From positions 12,225,001-12,289,000 of the forward strand of contig NC_090132.1 of assembly GCF_040581485.1 (NCBI RefSeq): a stretch of DNA of 64,000 nucleotides, in the 5' to 3' direction. The translations under genes were made by a program, and so were the position numbers. The DNA is from Linepithema humile (lineage: Eukaryota; Arthropoda; Insecta; Hymenoptera; Formicidae). Positions 1 through 13,438 of the stretch are shown here, piece by piece (the first letter of the stretch is position 1; the number at the start of each line of letters is the position of its first letter). Under the pieces are notes generated by a model. It saw nothing but the letters and a program-made list of their open reading frames with translations. It did no database searches and was not told the origin of the DNA.

Positions 1-240
1 TACGCTACTTATCTGTTCTTTCGAATTCGCTTCGCACACGTTTCGCATGTACACACGAACATTGAGGCAGATCATTTGAAGCAAGTCATTTCAACATTTT
101 ACTTAATAAACGTTGTTTCTTTACTTTGTTATAAACGAGCATTTGTTTTATTTGACATACCCCCAACCGACCGAACCTGGATTCCGGCGAGCTACTCCGC
201 GTCCGCCGAAGCTCACACGGTTTCAAAAATATTCAGATAA
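1..240 (+). other. possible LTR 3' end and flank
   Basis: An AATAAA-type signal (in 'ttaataaacg') is followed by a T-rich stretch ending in TTTGACA and then a GC-richer segment. This resembles the R-U5 end of an insect LTR retrotransposon. No second LTR or reading frame is visible, so the call is weak. Confidence 0.25.
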
Positions 241-1147
241 AATCAAGAAAAAATGAATATTTTATGAAATAAAAGAAAGGAGCTTAGAGAGCCAACGCTA
301 GGTCTTCGTGCAAAACAATTATATTATATATGAAAACATACTGACATCAGGCCTTCTTCAGTGTCATACAGATAAATAAAATTCAAACATAAACGGACGC
401 TGGTTAATACATTGAGATATGTGCTTATAAAATAAAATGCGCTTGAAAACAAATATGATTTAACAAAATAAATAGCTTGTATCTCATAACGTAGAGACAG
501 TAGAGAAATTAGATGTAGTATCATGTATTCCATAGAGCGAGATGCAAACCAGCCGCAAAATTGGTTGAGTTAAAAAAACATTGAAAAGTTGAAACTCTAA
601 AAAATAATAAATGAATCGTTATGAAAGTAATCTTTAATGTGTAAAAAAAATGAATAAATTTGAACGTACATAATTGATCCATATCGCTGTCATCTAAATC
701 CAAAAGAGTGGAAGAGCAGATAATAAATGTTACTAGATCACTAGTTCGAACATTAATGTTAGCAATGCTTATTAAATCTTTAGGGCGTGACTGAAACATA
801 GGATTTCTCTTAGGGATTAGGATCGACGCGTGTGCAACGACTGTTTACACGAAACTCTTCTCTATGTCAGTCACGCTCCTAATATTTATCCGACCTTCTC
901 TCAATAAACTTGATATAAAATATACGTTTTAACATTTTTAAAAGTAAAATTTATTAATTTACTAAAAGTAAAAGAGAATACGTCAACTAATATAACGAAG
1001 GGCCTTGTCTGCATTGAGATTTACTGTATCATAAAACGTTGATACGTATGGTAAATAGGATAATTGCCCTAATAATGACCACGACAGAAAGAAATTTTTA
1101 ACGGAAACTACAATTAACTTATTTTAGAAGATAATTTATAATACTAA
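241..1147. other. AT-rich intergenic, nothing recognised
   Basis: Short open frames on the minus strand show no recognisable domain and have biased, low-complexity composition. No RNA gene or repeat could be identified. Confidence 0.5.
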
Positions 1148-1148
1148 A

Positions 1149-1375
1149 CCCACATAGCAAAGATCTCCCCAGGACATCCCAATTTGATCGAAATGGTCCC
1201 AGTTTGATCCAGAGTAGAACGTTATCCGTAGGATTACCTGAGGATATCCCGTGTAGCATGTCCTGTGGATATCTTATGTACGATCTCCGTGGGACATCCC
1301 ATTTTGATCAAAATGATCCCAACGATACAAATCGATAATAAATAGTTAATCGTAGGATTTCCTGAAGATATTTTT
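1149..1375. repeat. left part of a split repeat with CCCAYATAGCAAA end
   Basis: The block starts with CCCACATAGCAAA and contains several variants of 'ggatatccc' and 'gggacatccc'. A related block at 4376-4619 ends with the reverse complement of CCCATATAGCAAA and is full of the same motifs. The simplest reading is one terminal-inverted-repeat element split by the insertions between them. Superfamily not identified. Confidence 0.4.
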
Positions 1376-1668
1376 AGTACAAAAAATATACGTACATTAA
1401 AATTGCTGTTTCTTCAAATTTAGCAAAAGATTTCTTACATAAATATTTTTTAGTAAGACATTTTTTTTTGCTTAATTTGAACAGAGAACAAATTTAATTT
1501 TGTGTGCATGCGTAGACACACATATAACATACAAATATAATTTTAATCCGTCTATTTGTTAAGATCAAAGTACAAGTATATATAGAGAAAATATTTATTT
1601 CTATTATATGACGATACTAGAACTTGGTCATCGAGTTCTTGATTCGAGAAGCCAGTATATACAGTGAT

Positions 1669-2265
1669 GGGAGAAAGTTCCGTAACGTCAAATATCTTGG
1701 AAAATAATGATTATGGAAGAAAATGTTCGATACAAAAGTTTTAGTATATTAACTGGTCTATTATATGGTTATATTGAAATGACTTTCATGTGACCTTGAA
1801 AGACACCGCGAAAGTCAACTTTGAAATCTTAAATGGAAACTCCTATTTTCTATTACATATTCTTAAAGCTAGTGTCAAGACGTTTCCGAAACACTATAAT
1901 GAAGTTATTTTTTATTAAGTACTTTTCGAGTTATAAGGCTTAAAAGTTACAGCTTTTTGACATAAAATACAAAATATCTTGTAAAACATTCAATTTTCGG
2001 GAATCTTACCTTAATACTTTTATGCATAAAATAATGAGACGAATCAATTGATATAAAGAAAACACATTGTTGCTTTTAGGAAAAAATATGTAATTTGCAA
2101 CATGCAGCTGCATATTTTTTTTTTAAAGCAACTATGAGTTTTCTTTATATCAATTGATTTGTCTCATTATTTTACGCATAAAAGTATTAAGGTAAGATTC
2201 CCAAAAATTGAATGTTTTACAAGATATTTTGTATTTTATGTTAAAATGCTGTAACTTTCAAATTA
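1669..2265. repeat. inverted-repeat element, ~155-bp arms
   Basis: From about 1945 to 2105 the sequence is repeated in inverted orientation up to about 2265, for example 'tcaattgatataaagaaaac' against its reverse complement. The arms are imperfect. It is a MITE-like or fold-back structure; outer ends are not defined. Confidence 0.6.
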
Positions 2266-2296
2266 TTATATCATACGCAGTTCATCTTTCTATATA

Positions 2297-2544
2297 CAGG
2301 ATGTCCCATTTTAAATTACGCACCTGAATATCTCGTCAGGAGAGCCACCAATCCGAAAATAACCCTTACAAAAGTTGAGTTCGGAGGGGGACATCCGATG
2401 AACATTAGTTTAACCTAGGGTGTACATGCCAAGGTCATCATCGGATGTCCCCCTCCAAACCAACAACTTTTGTAAGGGTTAATTTCGGATTGGTGGCTCC
2501 CCTGACGAGATATTCAGGTGCGTAATTTAAAATGGGACATCCTG
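2297..2544. mobile_element. MITE, mariner-type ends (CAGGATGTCCC)
   Basis: The 248-bp element begins CAGGATGTCCCATTTTAAAT and ends with its inverted complement. Inverted repeats exceed 100 bp and are flanked by TA on both sides, the Tc1/mariner target-site duplication. No coding capacity. Confidence 0.85.
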
Positions 2545-2636
2545 TATATCACAAATAAGGTTATGTTTGCGAGATGTTGGCTAGTAGAACACCACTACTA
2601 CAATTTTTATTTATATATTTTATATTAATTTTTGTG

Positions 2637-2691
<55 letters not shown>
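2637..2691. repeat. (AT)n microsatellite
   Basis: About 55 bp of uninterrupted AT dinucleotides. Confidence 0.95.
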
Positions 2692-2698
<7 letters not shown>

Positions 2699-3430
2699 AA
2701 TTTTATTTTTATTGTGACTATTTTTTCATTATATAGTAAATAAAAAATTTAAAAAAATTTTTTAAAATTACATATTTTATAATAAAATATGCTTTAAATG
2801 TACTATTATTTATATTACTTATACATACTTTACCTTTTTTGAAATGTGTCTATTTCTTAAAATAATGTAATATAATAGAAGCTTTTATTTTTAAAAATTT
2901 TGCTAATAATCTTTCCTTTATGCTCATAAAGATACTTACATGTCAAATGTCTATATAAAATATTTGAAAAAAATATGTATTTTAAAAAAATGTTTCTAGA
3001 ATTGTTTAGTTTTAAAAGAGTAATAAAAAGTAGTAATAAAACAATATCTTGATAGTGGTGTCATTAAAGCGAGATTGTCGTAATTTTTTAAAATATAAAT
3101 AATAATTAATATAAAACTTTTCGAGAGAAAAAGAGAGAGACGTCACTTATTAAGATTACTGTTTTATTGCTTCCTTAACTTAAAACTAAACATTTCTGTT
3201 TAAATCTTTTTAAAAAATATATTTTTTAAAGACATTTTAAATAAATATTTAAAATAGATATTTTTCTGGGTGGTATTTATAGTCCGATTTTATATTTAGA
3301 ATTGTCTTATGATTTCATTCAACTAATGAAATAATGTTGCGCAATCATTTTATTGATTGAATGAGGTTTTAAAATAATTTCGAATATAAGATCGGATTAT
3401 GAACACTATAAGCTTATTGCCCTAAGGATG
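2692..3430. other. AT-rich spacer with a small MITE
   Basis: Mostly very AT-rich sequence without a frame. At about 3276-3405 there is an imperfect inverted repeat ('tatagtccgat' facing 'atcggattatg') related to another copy near 46887-47042, so it is a dispersed short element. Confidence 0.5.
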
Positions 3431-4362
3431 TGTTCGAACTGGTGAGAAGTGAGATAGAGTCAATTGTGTAGAAATGTGTTTATTTCTTTGTCAGAGAGAA
3501 GTATGTATGTACAGTTGTGTTTGGAGCTTGAGTGCGCCAGCGGCACATTTGCGGCAAAGTGTAAGGCCGCGAGTTTAGAATGAAAGTTGACGGGCGCGGT
3601 AATATATTACCGGCCGCGTCTGCATGATTGGAATCGGGTCCTAAAAAGAACGATTCTTGCGAGGGTGCATGTTGCATCCCTTTCCCATGTGTCGGAAGTA
3701 TTCCGTGCGGGAAGCGATCCTCTGCATGGTAGTTGCTCTGTGAGCAAGCCCTAGGCGGCGAGGTTTGCGTTGCGGTGGAGTATGTCTCCGTTGTGCCATG
3801 CGCTGCGACCGTCCGGCTCTCGGTGGCGCAAGTGAGTCTGCGAGCCGAGGCGGGAGAGGCCTTCGCATTCGGATGTCCTCTCGAACGTGAGTGTCCCGTG
3901 GGGGCCGAGTCAACCGGGCACAGAACTCTAAGGGAATTGTTTTCCGCTGTAGAGTCTGTGGTGGCGACGGCGATGCTGGTGCGTCAGCTGACCGTAGATG
4001 CACATCCTATGTGAGGTGTACGGTCAGAGCTGGGACTGAGTCTCTCGCTTCCGTGCCTTTCCAGGCACTGTGAAAAGTCGAGAAGACTTGCTGGTTGCGC
4101 TCTTCGAAGCAGAGCTGTGACTCCGTTCAAGGGCCCTTAGTAAGAGCTCGCCTTGAAGCGAGTGAGTGAAGAAAAATCTGCGACGAAGCTCTTTTATACA
4201 GCTTCGATCGATGCTTGATCGCGAGAAAGCTTTTCACCGCCTGCGCAACCTGGTGGTGTAGCCGCAAGCTCGTAACTCGGCAGAAGCCCTACGGCGCGTA
4301 GCGGCGCCGCGGCGTATTATGCCGCTTCAGTGTAGCGGTGTGGCGGTGAGCCGCCACAAACA
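3431..4362 (-). repeat. GC-rich block, possible solo LTR
   Basis: This ~930-bp block is far more GC-rich than its surroundings. On the minus strand it begins TGTTTGTGG and ends GAACA. It has a TATAAAAG box about 190 bases in and an AATAAA near the end, as in an LTR. No target-site duplication was found: the flanks look inverted (AGGATG/CATCCT) rather than direct. A DNA element with short inverted ends, or a host promoter, is therefore also possible. Confidence 0.35.
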
Positions 4363-4375
4363 CCATCCTATATTC

Positions 4376-4619
4376 AACGATTTTATCTGGATTTTATCTG
4401 GATAAAAAAAGATATCCAGGAAACATTGTTGGGATTTAATTTAATCATATGTAGGATATCCCAGGGATATCCCAGGGATTTATTTTTGGATGTCCTACGG
4501 ATATCTGAAAAGCGGATATTCGGATATCTTACGGCTTTGTACAGACATCCCAGGGATATCTGAAAATCCTTTACATTACATCCCACGGACATCCGTAGGA
4601 TGAAATTTTGCTATATGGG
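4376..4619. repeat. right part of split repeat
   Basis: Rich in 'gggatatccc' and 'ggacatcc' motifs like the block starting at 1149. It ends TTTGCTATATGGG, the inverted complement of that block's first bases. Confidence 0.4.
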
Positions 4620-4765
4620 AAATAGAGGATATGAATGTTATACGCTGTAATGTTAAGAACGATAATTTAAGATATTATGCGTGTGTTTTAAGACTAGTTA
4701 GACTTAGATATTACACACTGAAAATGATAAAAAATATGGTCGAAAAGTTTGTGCAAATGGTTATA

Positions 4766-5449
4766 CAGGGTTCTCAGAATTCGCGGACACGGAATGTAGT
4801 GTGATTATCCGTGCCAGAAGAAGTAACTTTTTTCTCTTGCAAAATTGTGTCTGAACATTACTTCTTAAATGAGAGTAACTTTAAGCTAACGAATGAGCGC
4901 TCTAGGTTACGCATGAATAGCAAGCGTCACACCCGAAATAATCCAACGTGCACAAAAAAATCTTATACGTAGAGCAAATATGTGTGTACAAATGAAAGGA
5001 ATGCATTTTGAGCATAAACATTTAATCGGCCCTTTTTAGGCTCACAACACTTTTAGAACATTGGAATAATAATCTTAAATCAAAATTATTCACGTGTTAT
5101 CTAATCTGCTTATTTTATTTTTAGTTGTTGCTTCGGCATGCCGATATCCATTAGAAAGTGTTCTCTTATTAAGTAAGTATTCAAAATAGCGATATTTAAA
5201 TATTAGGCATAGTTCTTACAAAATCTTTAACAAAATAATTAAATAGCGTACACGCTCACGCGCCACGCACGCCGTGCGCGCACCGCTCTTGATTCATGCG
5301 TAACCTTAGAGTGCTCATTCGTTAGCTTAAAGTTAACTCTTATTTGAGAAATAATGTTCAGACACAATTTTACCAGAGGCAAAAGTTACTTCTTCTGGCA
5401 CGGATAATCACACTGTACATTTCGTGTCCACGAATTCTGGGGTACCCTG
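4766..5449. mobile_element. MITE, mariner-type, ~684 bp
   Basis: Ends CAGGGTTCTCAGAATTCG and its imperfect inverted complement, flanked by TA. Inverted repeats of roughly 165 bp enclose a non-coding AT-rich core. No transposase is present. Confidence 0.8.
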
Positions 5450-6400
5450 TATATTAATAAAAATATTTATTTGAGCACTAAGTTCTAGCTCCGACTTTAA
5501 TAACTTCTTTCAAATTATTATTTTATAATAAGAAAGTCAAAGTAATTACAATTGTAAAATTATTGAAATATTATAATATTCTTTCGGAACCTCTTAACAA
5601 GAAATCCGAAAGATAAAAGCGCTGACAACTCAGTATATTTCCGGCTCGTACGAGTTATCGAAGAATCGTGCAACGTAGATACGGAGTTCGATCAAAAAGA
5701 CTTCCAAAATTGCAAATGATTGCTGTTGCTAAAATATCCCCTCTGTCTAAATTCTAACAAGTATAAAAACGCCGTCGCGAGACCACGACGGCGGGTCGTG
5801 ACAAATCTTTGAAAAAGTATGAACGTACGTTATCTCAAAGTTCTGAGTATAAAAGATCAGAATAAACATATAACGGAACTTAGTTGTAAGAAGAACGCAA
5901 ACTTTTACTTTAAGAAAACTCAAGATTTTTCCAAGGAAATAAAATCTATTTGTTGGGGATAATTCTTGGCTACAGTTATTATTAAACTTTTTCCGGCGGA
6001 TTCCGAATTTAATATTTTGAACTCCCCCGTCGGAGGATACAAGTGTAACATTAACGGCTTATTTTTAAAAGATGCGATTTTGAAACATAATAAAATCACA
6101 TATGGTTGAATTCAACGTAAAAAATTCTACAATTTTTCACATTATAAAAATTTTGAAACTCGCAAAAATAATAACAAGGGGTGGGGGTAAATTAGAAAAT
6201 ATAACATTTTAAAAAATCCAGCTACGCGGTTATAAAATACCATAATGTACTATAAAATTTTTATTCCAAACATTTTTTATATTTGTTTTTGTTTTCATAA
6301 TATTTACATAGAAAAAATCTGTTTTTCTTTCAAAGAGTATCATCCCTTAAACCTTCAATTAGGCACGTATAAAAAAATACATGTCACCTAAAATTATATG
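5450..6400. other. non-coding spacer
   Basis: No frame or known RNA is recognised. A short GC hairpin (CGCCGTCG facing CGACGGCG) follows a TATAAAAA box near 5763-5793, possibly a promoter remnant of an unidentified element. Confidence 0.35.
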
Positions 6401-6402
6401 CT

Positions 6403-7352
<950 letters not shown>

Positions 7353-7860
7353 CGGGTAATTGCCTCTAGTGACAAGGGGGTAGCCCTCTATTTTTTTTTC
7401 GGTCATTAAACCAAGGAATTCGCGCGGTGCGTGTTTTTTTTCTACATAGGGTTGGGTGGGCCTTGGTCCCACCTCCGACGCTTTTTCTGGAGAAGCCGAG
7501 GTCCGTTCCTCCCTCCATTTGATATCTGGGGCTGGTACCCCCAGTTTTTATTGTGGACCCCGTAGTCTAGGACAGGGCCGATGGAGGATCGTCTCGAAAT
7601 AATGCCATACTCTGGCAATTGCCGAGACGGCTCTTCAGTCAAGGCCTTGGCTTTAATTAAGAAGGTGAGGTTTTAGTAGTAGGTAGGCACCGTCTTCCGT
7701 TAACAGAGCCTAAATATCCATGGCTCTATGGAGGCTCTATGAATCCCATACTCCCTCGGGAATCGTGCCCGGAGGGTCTTTTGAGATTTTCATACCTCAC
7801 AAAAGTGTGAGGTGTGTCACTCCTCATGGGAAAGAAAGAAATTTAGATAATCTGGACAGG
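7353..7860 (+). other. LINE 3' untranslated region, probable
   Basis: Moderately GC-rich sequence directly downstream of the LINE stop, with pieces often seen in R1-type 3' UTRs ('gtaggcaccgtcttccgtta', two copies of 'ggctctatg'). The downstream limit is not visible and no poly-A tail was found. Confidence 0.45.
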
Positions 7861-8970
7861 AAAATTCTACATTAGGGAGATAGGGGTGTGGATCGAAATA
7901 TTCCACTGTGATAGCGGGAGATATGTCCGGACAGGTTGTCTCGATCAGCGAGATCAAAATCTAACAATTCGTCCGGAAGTTGATTAATTAAAGAGAGTAT
8001 GGACGAATATAATTCTGCGAGAGATAGTGATTTGGGTTTGGAAGAAGACTGACGTTGAGGAGAATCCTGAGGGTTTTCTGGTAATAAATTGTGTGGATCT
8101 ATTTGTTACTGTACTAGTGGTTTAAATAGACGCGGTCGTGTCAGTCGCCATCTTGGGTTGGTGGAAAGCCTCAACGCGACTAACAATTAATTGTAAGTCC
8201 CGATCTGAGTAAATCGCTAACGACTAAGTTCGAATTTTTCCGGGAAACCTTCATGGACCGCGCAACAAAAATGATGAGAAAAAACGGTGGAAAAACTGTT
8301 GAAGAAGAACTGTGTCAGAACGGCTCCAACACGTGTTTTTATATCTTTTTCTTTAGGTGAATCCATTCGAAAAATTTTAGAATTTCGAGGCGGAGGTCAA
8401 ATAAGAATTAGTTTTACAAGGAAATTTTAATGCGGGGAAGGATGGTGTCACTTCCAGCTAATAGGATTAGGGTTTAGATAATAATATCATTTATGATGGG
8501 GATAGTATAAAAGGGTCTTAATGAATAAGAAGTAGCGTTGCTTTGGGTCCATACATATGGAAGATCCGTACAGTGGGGGTAGGTTTTAATATTACATAAT
8601 CCAGAAAGTGTTAATTAACTTGGCGGGGGGGGGGGGCGCATCTCCGTATCTTAAGATCTAGGTAGGCGTAATCTTTGGGGTATAAGATGAACCGATGTGT
8701 AGTCTATAGAAGCAGTTGATCTAATTCTTGACTATCTGATTGGAAGGTTAAAATTCGGTGGGGTACAAGGGGACAGTGTCTTGTTGCGTAAGATTGCGGA
8801 TCTAATATTTTAGACAATTTATGACGGTCGCGTATCCCTGGAGTCGCGTGGAGAACATAGCTAACGCATCTTGGTTTTCCAGACCTACCGAACACGTGCG
8901 CGGTGTTAAATTTAAACGCTTTCTTGGCGCTCAACTCCGACCATTGCTCAGCACATTTTATCTATTTAAA
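7861..8970. other. unassigned non-coding stretch
   Basis: No convincing frame. GC content is higher than elsewhere and a G run of about 14 occurs near 8623. It may continue the LINE 3' region or belong to another decayed element. Confidence 0.3.
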
Positions 8971-9041
8971 AGGATTCCCCTTTATCGGAATCCATGAGTG
9001 TAAACTAGCTGCCTACAAATGGCAGCTTATCTCTTAGTTTA
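8971..9041. other. two adjacent strong hairpins
   Basis: GGATTCC pairs with GGAATCC (8971-8992). Eight bases later TAAACTA and GCTGCC pair with TAGTTTA and GGCAGC in a nested stem (9001-9041). It is not a tRNA. Could be a structured part of an element's untranslated region. Confidence 0.45.
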
Positions 9042-10262
9042 CCATCTGGAGTAAGTGAAAATTCTAGTTAAAGCAAAGTAAAGTTTCAATTTTATGGCCT
9101 TTTGGCGCCAATAGGTGAGTGCTGGTTGGTTAAGAGGGTTTGGAATGTCAACGCCACCTGCTACTTTTACTTAAGATTCTGTGAGAAAAATCGAATTCAC
9201 AAAACTCCATAGGAAAGCCAATTCCGGCATTAAGATAATCTTTTAGAACTTTTGGTCTGTGCCGCGTTTTCTGGTGTTCAGTCTGGTGTTTTCGTTCATC
9301 CGAGAAGAAAAGAATCGTGGAGTCTGATCAAAACGTAACAATAGTAAAGACCAATGTTTGCAAGCAAGGACATAGATAATATCGTAAATAACATTAACCA
9401 ATCAGAATTTACTAAACAAGGAATGGAATGGTCCCTAATCTACCTGCCTCTTTTATTATTTAGCCTGGTTTTAAAATATTATGTGAGCATTCTAGTATAA
9501 TATAGAGTTCACTGATTAAGAAGCAAACATCGCCTTCGCTGCCGTTGCGAATCATAACGCGCAGTAAAAACGAGAAAGAAAAAATTTCTGTTCTTTTCTA
9601 TTATTCAAAATAGATCAAATAGTGCCGAAACGCGAAGCGAACATAGACACAATTCTTGGTTTGTGTACGTCGTTCTCTCCAACAGCCCGAAACTACAGAC
9701 AAGAAATGGTAACATTCAAATTAAGGCGTCTTAAATAAATCATTCACAATCAGTTAATTTAAGTTAAAGTTTATGAATTGAGTTGTTTTGATTAAAAAAA
9801 GCTATTTTTATTATAAAATTACAAAGTCTAAGAATGATATACTGACAATGAGCAGCTTTGAGACACATCCGATGCAAAAGCGGAGGTTAAACGCACCGAG
9901 TACTTATTAAGTAAGTCCAAATATAAAGTCTAAATATAAAGTTCAAAAACCATAGAAGAACTGGAGAAATCATTGGTTTGCATAGAATGCATCTACATAA
10001 TAATTGCGATGATATAATCTCAAACCAATATTTCTACTTGAAACTTCTTTACTATCTAAACTGTTCAAATCTTCAAATATTATTAATTGAAGATATATTG
10101 ATCAATTACTGTTTACGTTCAAACTGAACTGTACTTAATATTATTAATTAATACATTATTATTATCAGAGCGTTAGTAGTTTTCAGAAGTTTATCCAAAA
10201 TATAAACGTTCAAACAAAGAGAAAATATTCTATTATATAAATTATTAATATAAAGTACTTAC
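9042..10262. other. intergenic, nothing recognised
   Basis: AT-rich sequence without recognisable coding, RNA or repeat structure. Further odorant-receptor exons were sought on the minus strand and not found. Confidence 0.45.
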
Positions 10263-10669
10263 TTAATAATATTTTGGTGTTCCTCAATACATACATGTAT
10301 GTAATCCTTCGTTTTTGTACTTTGTAAATTGCGTTGTAGAACTTCTAATCTAGCCGTCGAATAACAGAGAAATATAGCGATTAAGATGTCAGTATTGAAA
10401 CATAGGACACATTCTATACCACTAAAAACTTGTGATACATAAATTATATATCTTCTCAATGCTGTATCCATAAAAGATGGGTACCATACATCAACGGGAA
10501 AACGTTCTTTTGTAATCAAAGGACGAAAACAAATAATGAGGCCAGCACAAGACAACAATATAGTGTTCACCAATAAAATTAATGTATAATGATCCACATG
10601 TTTCTGCAGAATATTCATATCGTTCTTATCGGCCGTTTTCAGGTAGTTTTCGATATTTTCTAGAAGATA
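10263..10669 (-). pseudogene. odorant receptor, isolated middle exon
   Basis: A 407-bp exon bounded by an AG acceptor (pyrimidine-poor, TTTATAG) and a GTAAGTAC donor encodes about 135 residues typical of the middle of insect odorant receptors (7tm_6 family). It has an acidic/basic lead-in ('YLLENIENYLK'), a hydrophobic membrane segment, 'FPVDVWYPS', and 'LIAIFLCYSTARLEVLQ'. These seven-transmembrane ligand-gated channel subunits work with the co-receptor Orco in sensory-neuron membranes. The exon itself is open and its splice sites look usable. No first or last exon was found within 1.5 kb, and a TE palindrome starts 0.5 kb away. It is therefore probably a gene fragment, though long introns cannot be excluded. 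Confidence 0.7.
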
Positions 10670-11132
10670 CTATAAATAAAAATGTTATTACACATAAAAA
10701 TATTATTACACAAATTACACAAATTTTGTATTATAAATATTTACAGCTATATTCTATAATTTATTCTTTTAAAATATATACTAAATATATAAAATAAATA
10801 TAAAATTTTCTTAATATCAAATTAAATATTTTAATTAAACATGATAAGCTTTATACAATTTAAATTAAAATATATTAAGGCTGAAATAATGAAATAAATT
10901 CAAAGGAATAATAAAATATTAAACAACCTTTCATTTAATTCGTCCGTAAAAACGTTTTAATTTGTAATGTAATATTTCATTTATTATAAACTTGAAGAAG
11001 ACCTGATAACAGATCCAAACGTTGTTTTTACTATTTGTCTTTGAATACACTAACACGACCATCGAGCAACGGCTGTTTAGCTTCTTATTTAATCCTTTGA
11101 ATTCATACAATTTATTGAAATTTATATATATA
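10670..11132. other. AT-rich spacer
   Basis: Between the odorant-receptor exon and the palindrome. Nothing recognised apart from an (AT)n run leading into the palindrome end. Confidence 0.5.
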
Positions 11133-11545
11133 TATATACAGGGTGTCCCATTTAACTTGAGACAACTAAATATTTCGAAAAATAAGCATTGTACAAAAAA
11201 ATGTCCCAAATAAACTTTTAATATTATCAAGAGGGACGTCTGCCTGTGTAAAAATTAACCCGCCCCCACCGCCCCTTGGGGGTGGGGAGGGTAGCAACTT
11301 TGAAATTTTAAATGGGAAATTCCATTTTTAATTGCAGGTTCGGATTCCTTGGAAAAAAATACGTAAGTTTTGTCCGAGACATTTTTTCGAATCGTGATAG
11401 ATGGCGCTGTAATCAGTGAAAATTAGTTTTTGCCATTTTCTCTCACCATCGGGGTGCTTTATTTCGGTGAGTCCCCTCGCCTCTCACTATTCAATTACAA
11501 TAAATGCTCGAAATGATGACCTTCCATTTCGATGCATTTATTAAC

Positions 11546-12240
11546 TCAAGCTTGGAATGCTTGTACACATGTAGAAAGTGTATCTGGCGTTATTTGTGCG
11601 CAAGCATATCTAATACGTTCCACCATGTTTTCTCGAGTATTTGGTACTTCTGTATACACTTTTTCTTTAAGGTAACTCCACAAAAAGAAATCTGGTGACG
11701 TAAGGTCTGGCGATCTGGCAGGCCAATTTACCGGACCACCTCTACCGATCCAGCAATCATTGTAATTACGATTTAACACTTCTCGTACTATTGCTGAATA
11801 ATGTGCTGGACAACCATCATGCTGGAACCACATGTTCTGTCGCACTTCGAGAGGTACATCTTCCAACAGAATCGGTAGTTCATCTTGCAATAAGTTACGG
11901 TATTTTTCTCCGTTCAATGTACCTTCAATAAATACGGGACCGATTAGTTTGTCACCTATGATTCCGCACCAAACGTTAACGGACCAAGAACGCTGATGCT
12001 CAACTTCACGTAACTAGTGTGGGTTTTCCACACTCCAGTAATGCATGTTGTGACGATTAACATTGCCATGGTTCGTGAAAGTTGATTCGTCGGAGAACAT
12101 TACTCGATAAAAGAATTGTGGGTCTCTTTGTATTTGTGTGAGTGCCCAATTGCAAAACACCACTCGATTATTAAAATCATCGCCATGAAGTTCCTGATGC
12201 ATTGAGATATGATAGGGATGGAATTTGTGATGCTTCAGGA
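11546..12240 (-). pseudogene. mariner-like transposase, left-arm copy
   Basis: C-terminal two thirds of a Tc1/mariner-superfamily transposase. It has 'VMFSDEST' (first catalytic Asp), 'FQHDGCPAHYS' (second), and 'WPARSPDLTSPDFFLW' (third region), then a helical C-terminus. An in-frame TAG follows 'WSVENPH' and separates residues that are otherwise continuous ('LREVEHQRSWSVNVWCG'). The N-terminal helix-turn-helix is missing because the frame runs into Penelope-like sequence. The same TAG is in the other arm, so it predates the inverted duplication. Confidence 0.85.
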
Positions 12241-12347
12241 TTCTCGAAACACTAGTACGAGATTATTAAAAATGTAAAATAGCTATGTTGACCCAGAGCC
12301 AGGTGTTAGATGCTCAAAAAAATAATAATTAACCAAATTATTAAATC

Positions 12348-12382
12348 ATACGTTTTGGCACATTTATTTCGGCCATCTTCAG
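12348..12382 (-). other. degenerate hammerhead-like motif
   Basis: On the minus strand CTGAAGA is followed by TGGC, a 12-base loop, GCCA and then AAAC instead of the canonical GAAA. This resembles the hammerhead ribozymes known in Penelope-like elements, with a changed core base. Mirror copy at 14431-14465. Confidence 0.3.
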
Positions 12383-12826
12383 TGATAACACAATAGAAAG
12401 TAAACAATCGTTACAGAGGAAACATGAAAGAATAAAAACAAATATGCTCCGCAAGGCCAACGCATATCGGTTAAAGAATTTGAACGCTCATTATAATATA
12501 AAATAAAATAGTAGTCAATTAATACTGCGACGCAAAGTCGTCGTATAAAAATTGCAGGTTTCGCACATATTTATGTATGTCAACAGGTTTCAAAATTAAA
12601 AAGAAAAAGAGATCTTACTTGAAATGTCCAGGTTATAAATAATATAATGTTACAGTAAACGGATAGATTGTCCACACAATGTGTCTTCAACTTCGAACAT
12701 ATATGAGTCAGACTGTCCTAGTATGCGACATGCACAGCAACGCTTAAAAGTCATTCTTCTTTTTTCTTTTTTTCTTTATGCTTTACAAATTGCAAACAAT
12801 GAAACAATAAACATCTTTTAATTTAT

Positions 12827-13438
12827 TCACAAGATTAAAACTATATTAATAATATGGCTACTTGGACGCGGCAAGCTTTTTATTATATTATGTAAGAAAA
12901 CAGCAAGAGAATGAAGGGGGCTGTTCACAGATAAGACAATCAATCTTAAAGGATAACTGGATTTATGAATCTTTGGCAACCCATAAACTCTAGGTAAAAT
13001 GCCATCGGTGATCATGAGTTTTTTATATGTGTACTCATCAATAAGCCTTCTTTTTTTCCATCCCGACAAGAGAGTACGTAATCCGTTAGTAATCTTTCTA
13101 GTAGGGTCTTTTTTAACAATATCATATGTAGCATTGTCTGAGAGTAGAGAGAGTACCTTGTTATTATAATCAACAATGCTTAATGCAACTGTGGAATTGC
13201 CTTTATCGGCTCTGGTGAACAAAATATTTTTGTTTTCTCTCATAAACTTTTTTGTGTGAAAGAGCCAGTTGAATAACATTTTATGAATATAGTTATTATT
13301 GTTGTTAACTTTATCTAAATTGTTGATAATCGGGATGGATTCGTTTCTAACGGAACATTGTAAGTCTTCGTCGCATCTCTCTAGATTTCTTTCAATGCTT
13401 TTAATGAATTCAAAAGACGTAATTTTTTTATTGGTCAT
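12827..13438 (-). pseudogene. Penelope-like element reverse transcriptase fragment
   Basis: About 200 residues matching the N-terminal part of Penelope-like reverse transcriptases: 'LFTRADKGNSTVALSI', then 'TYDIVKKDPTRKI', then 'GILPRVYGLPKIHKSSYPLR' leading into 'SPLHSLAVFLHNI'. The catalytic YxDD block and the GIY-YIG endonuclease are absent; the frame stops where the left palindrome arm begins. It lies in the palindrome spacer, so the palindrome's inner boundary cuts the element. Confidence 0.75.

Noticed and set aside
3641..4073. Protein-coding gene in the GC-rich block
   Set aside because: Open frames on both strands are explained by high GC. None shows a domain, and the block looks more like an LTR or promoter.
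9001..9041. tRNA gene
   Set aside because: Two nested stems only; no cloverleaf, no A/B box match.
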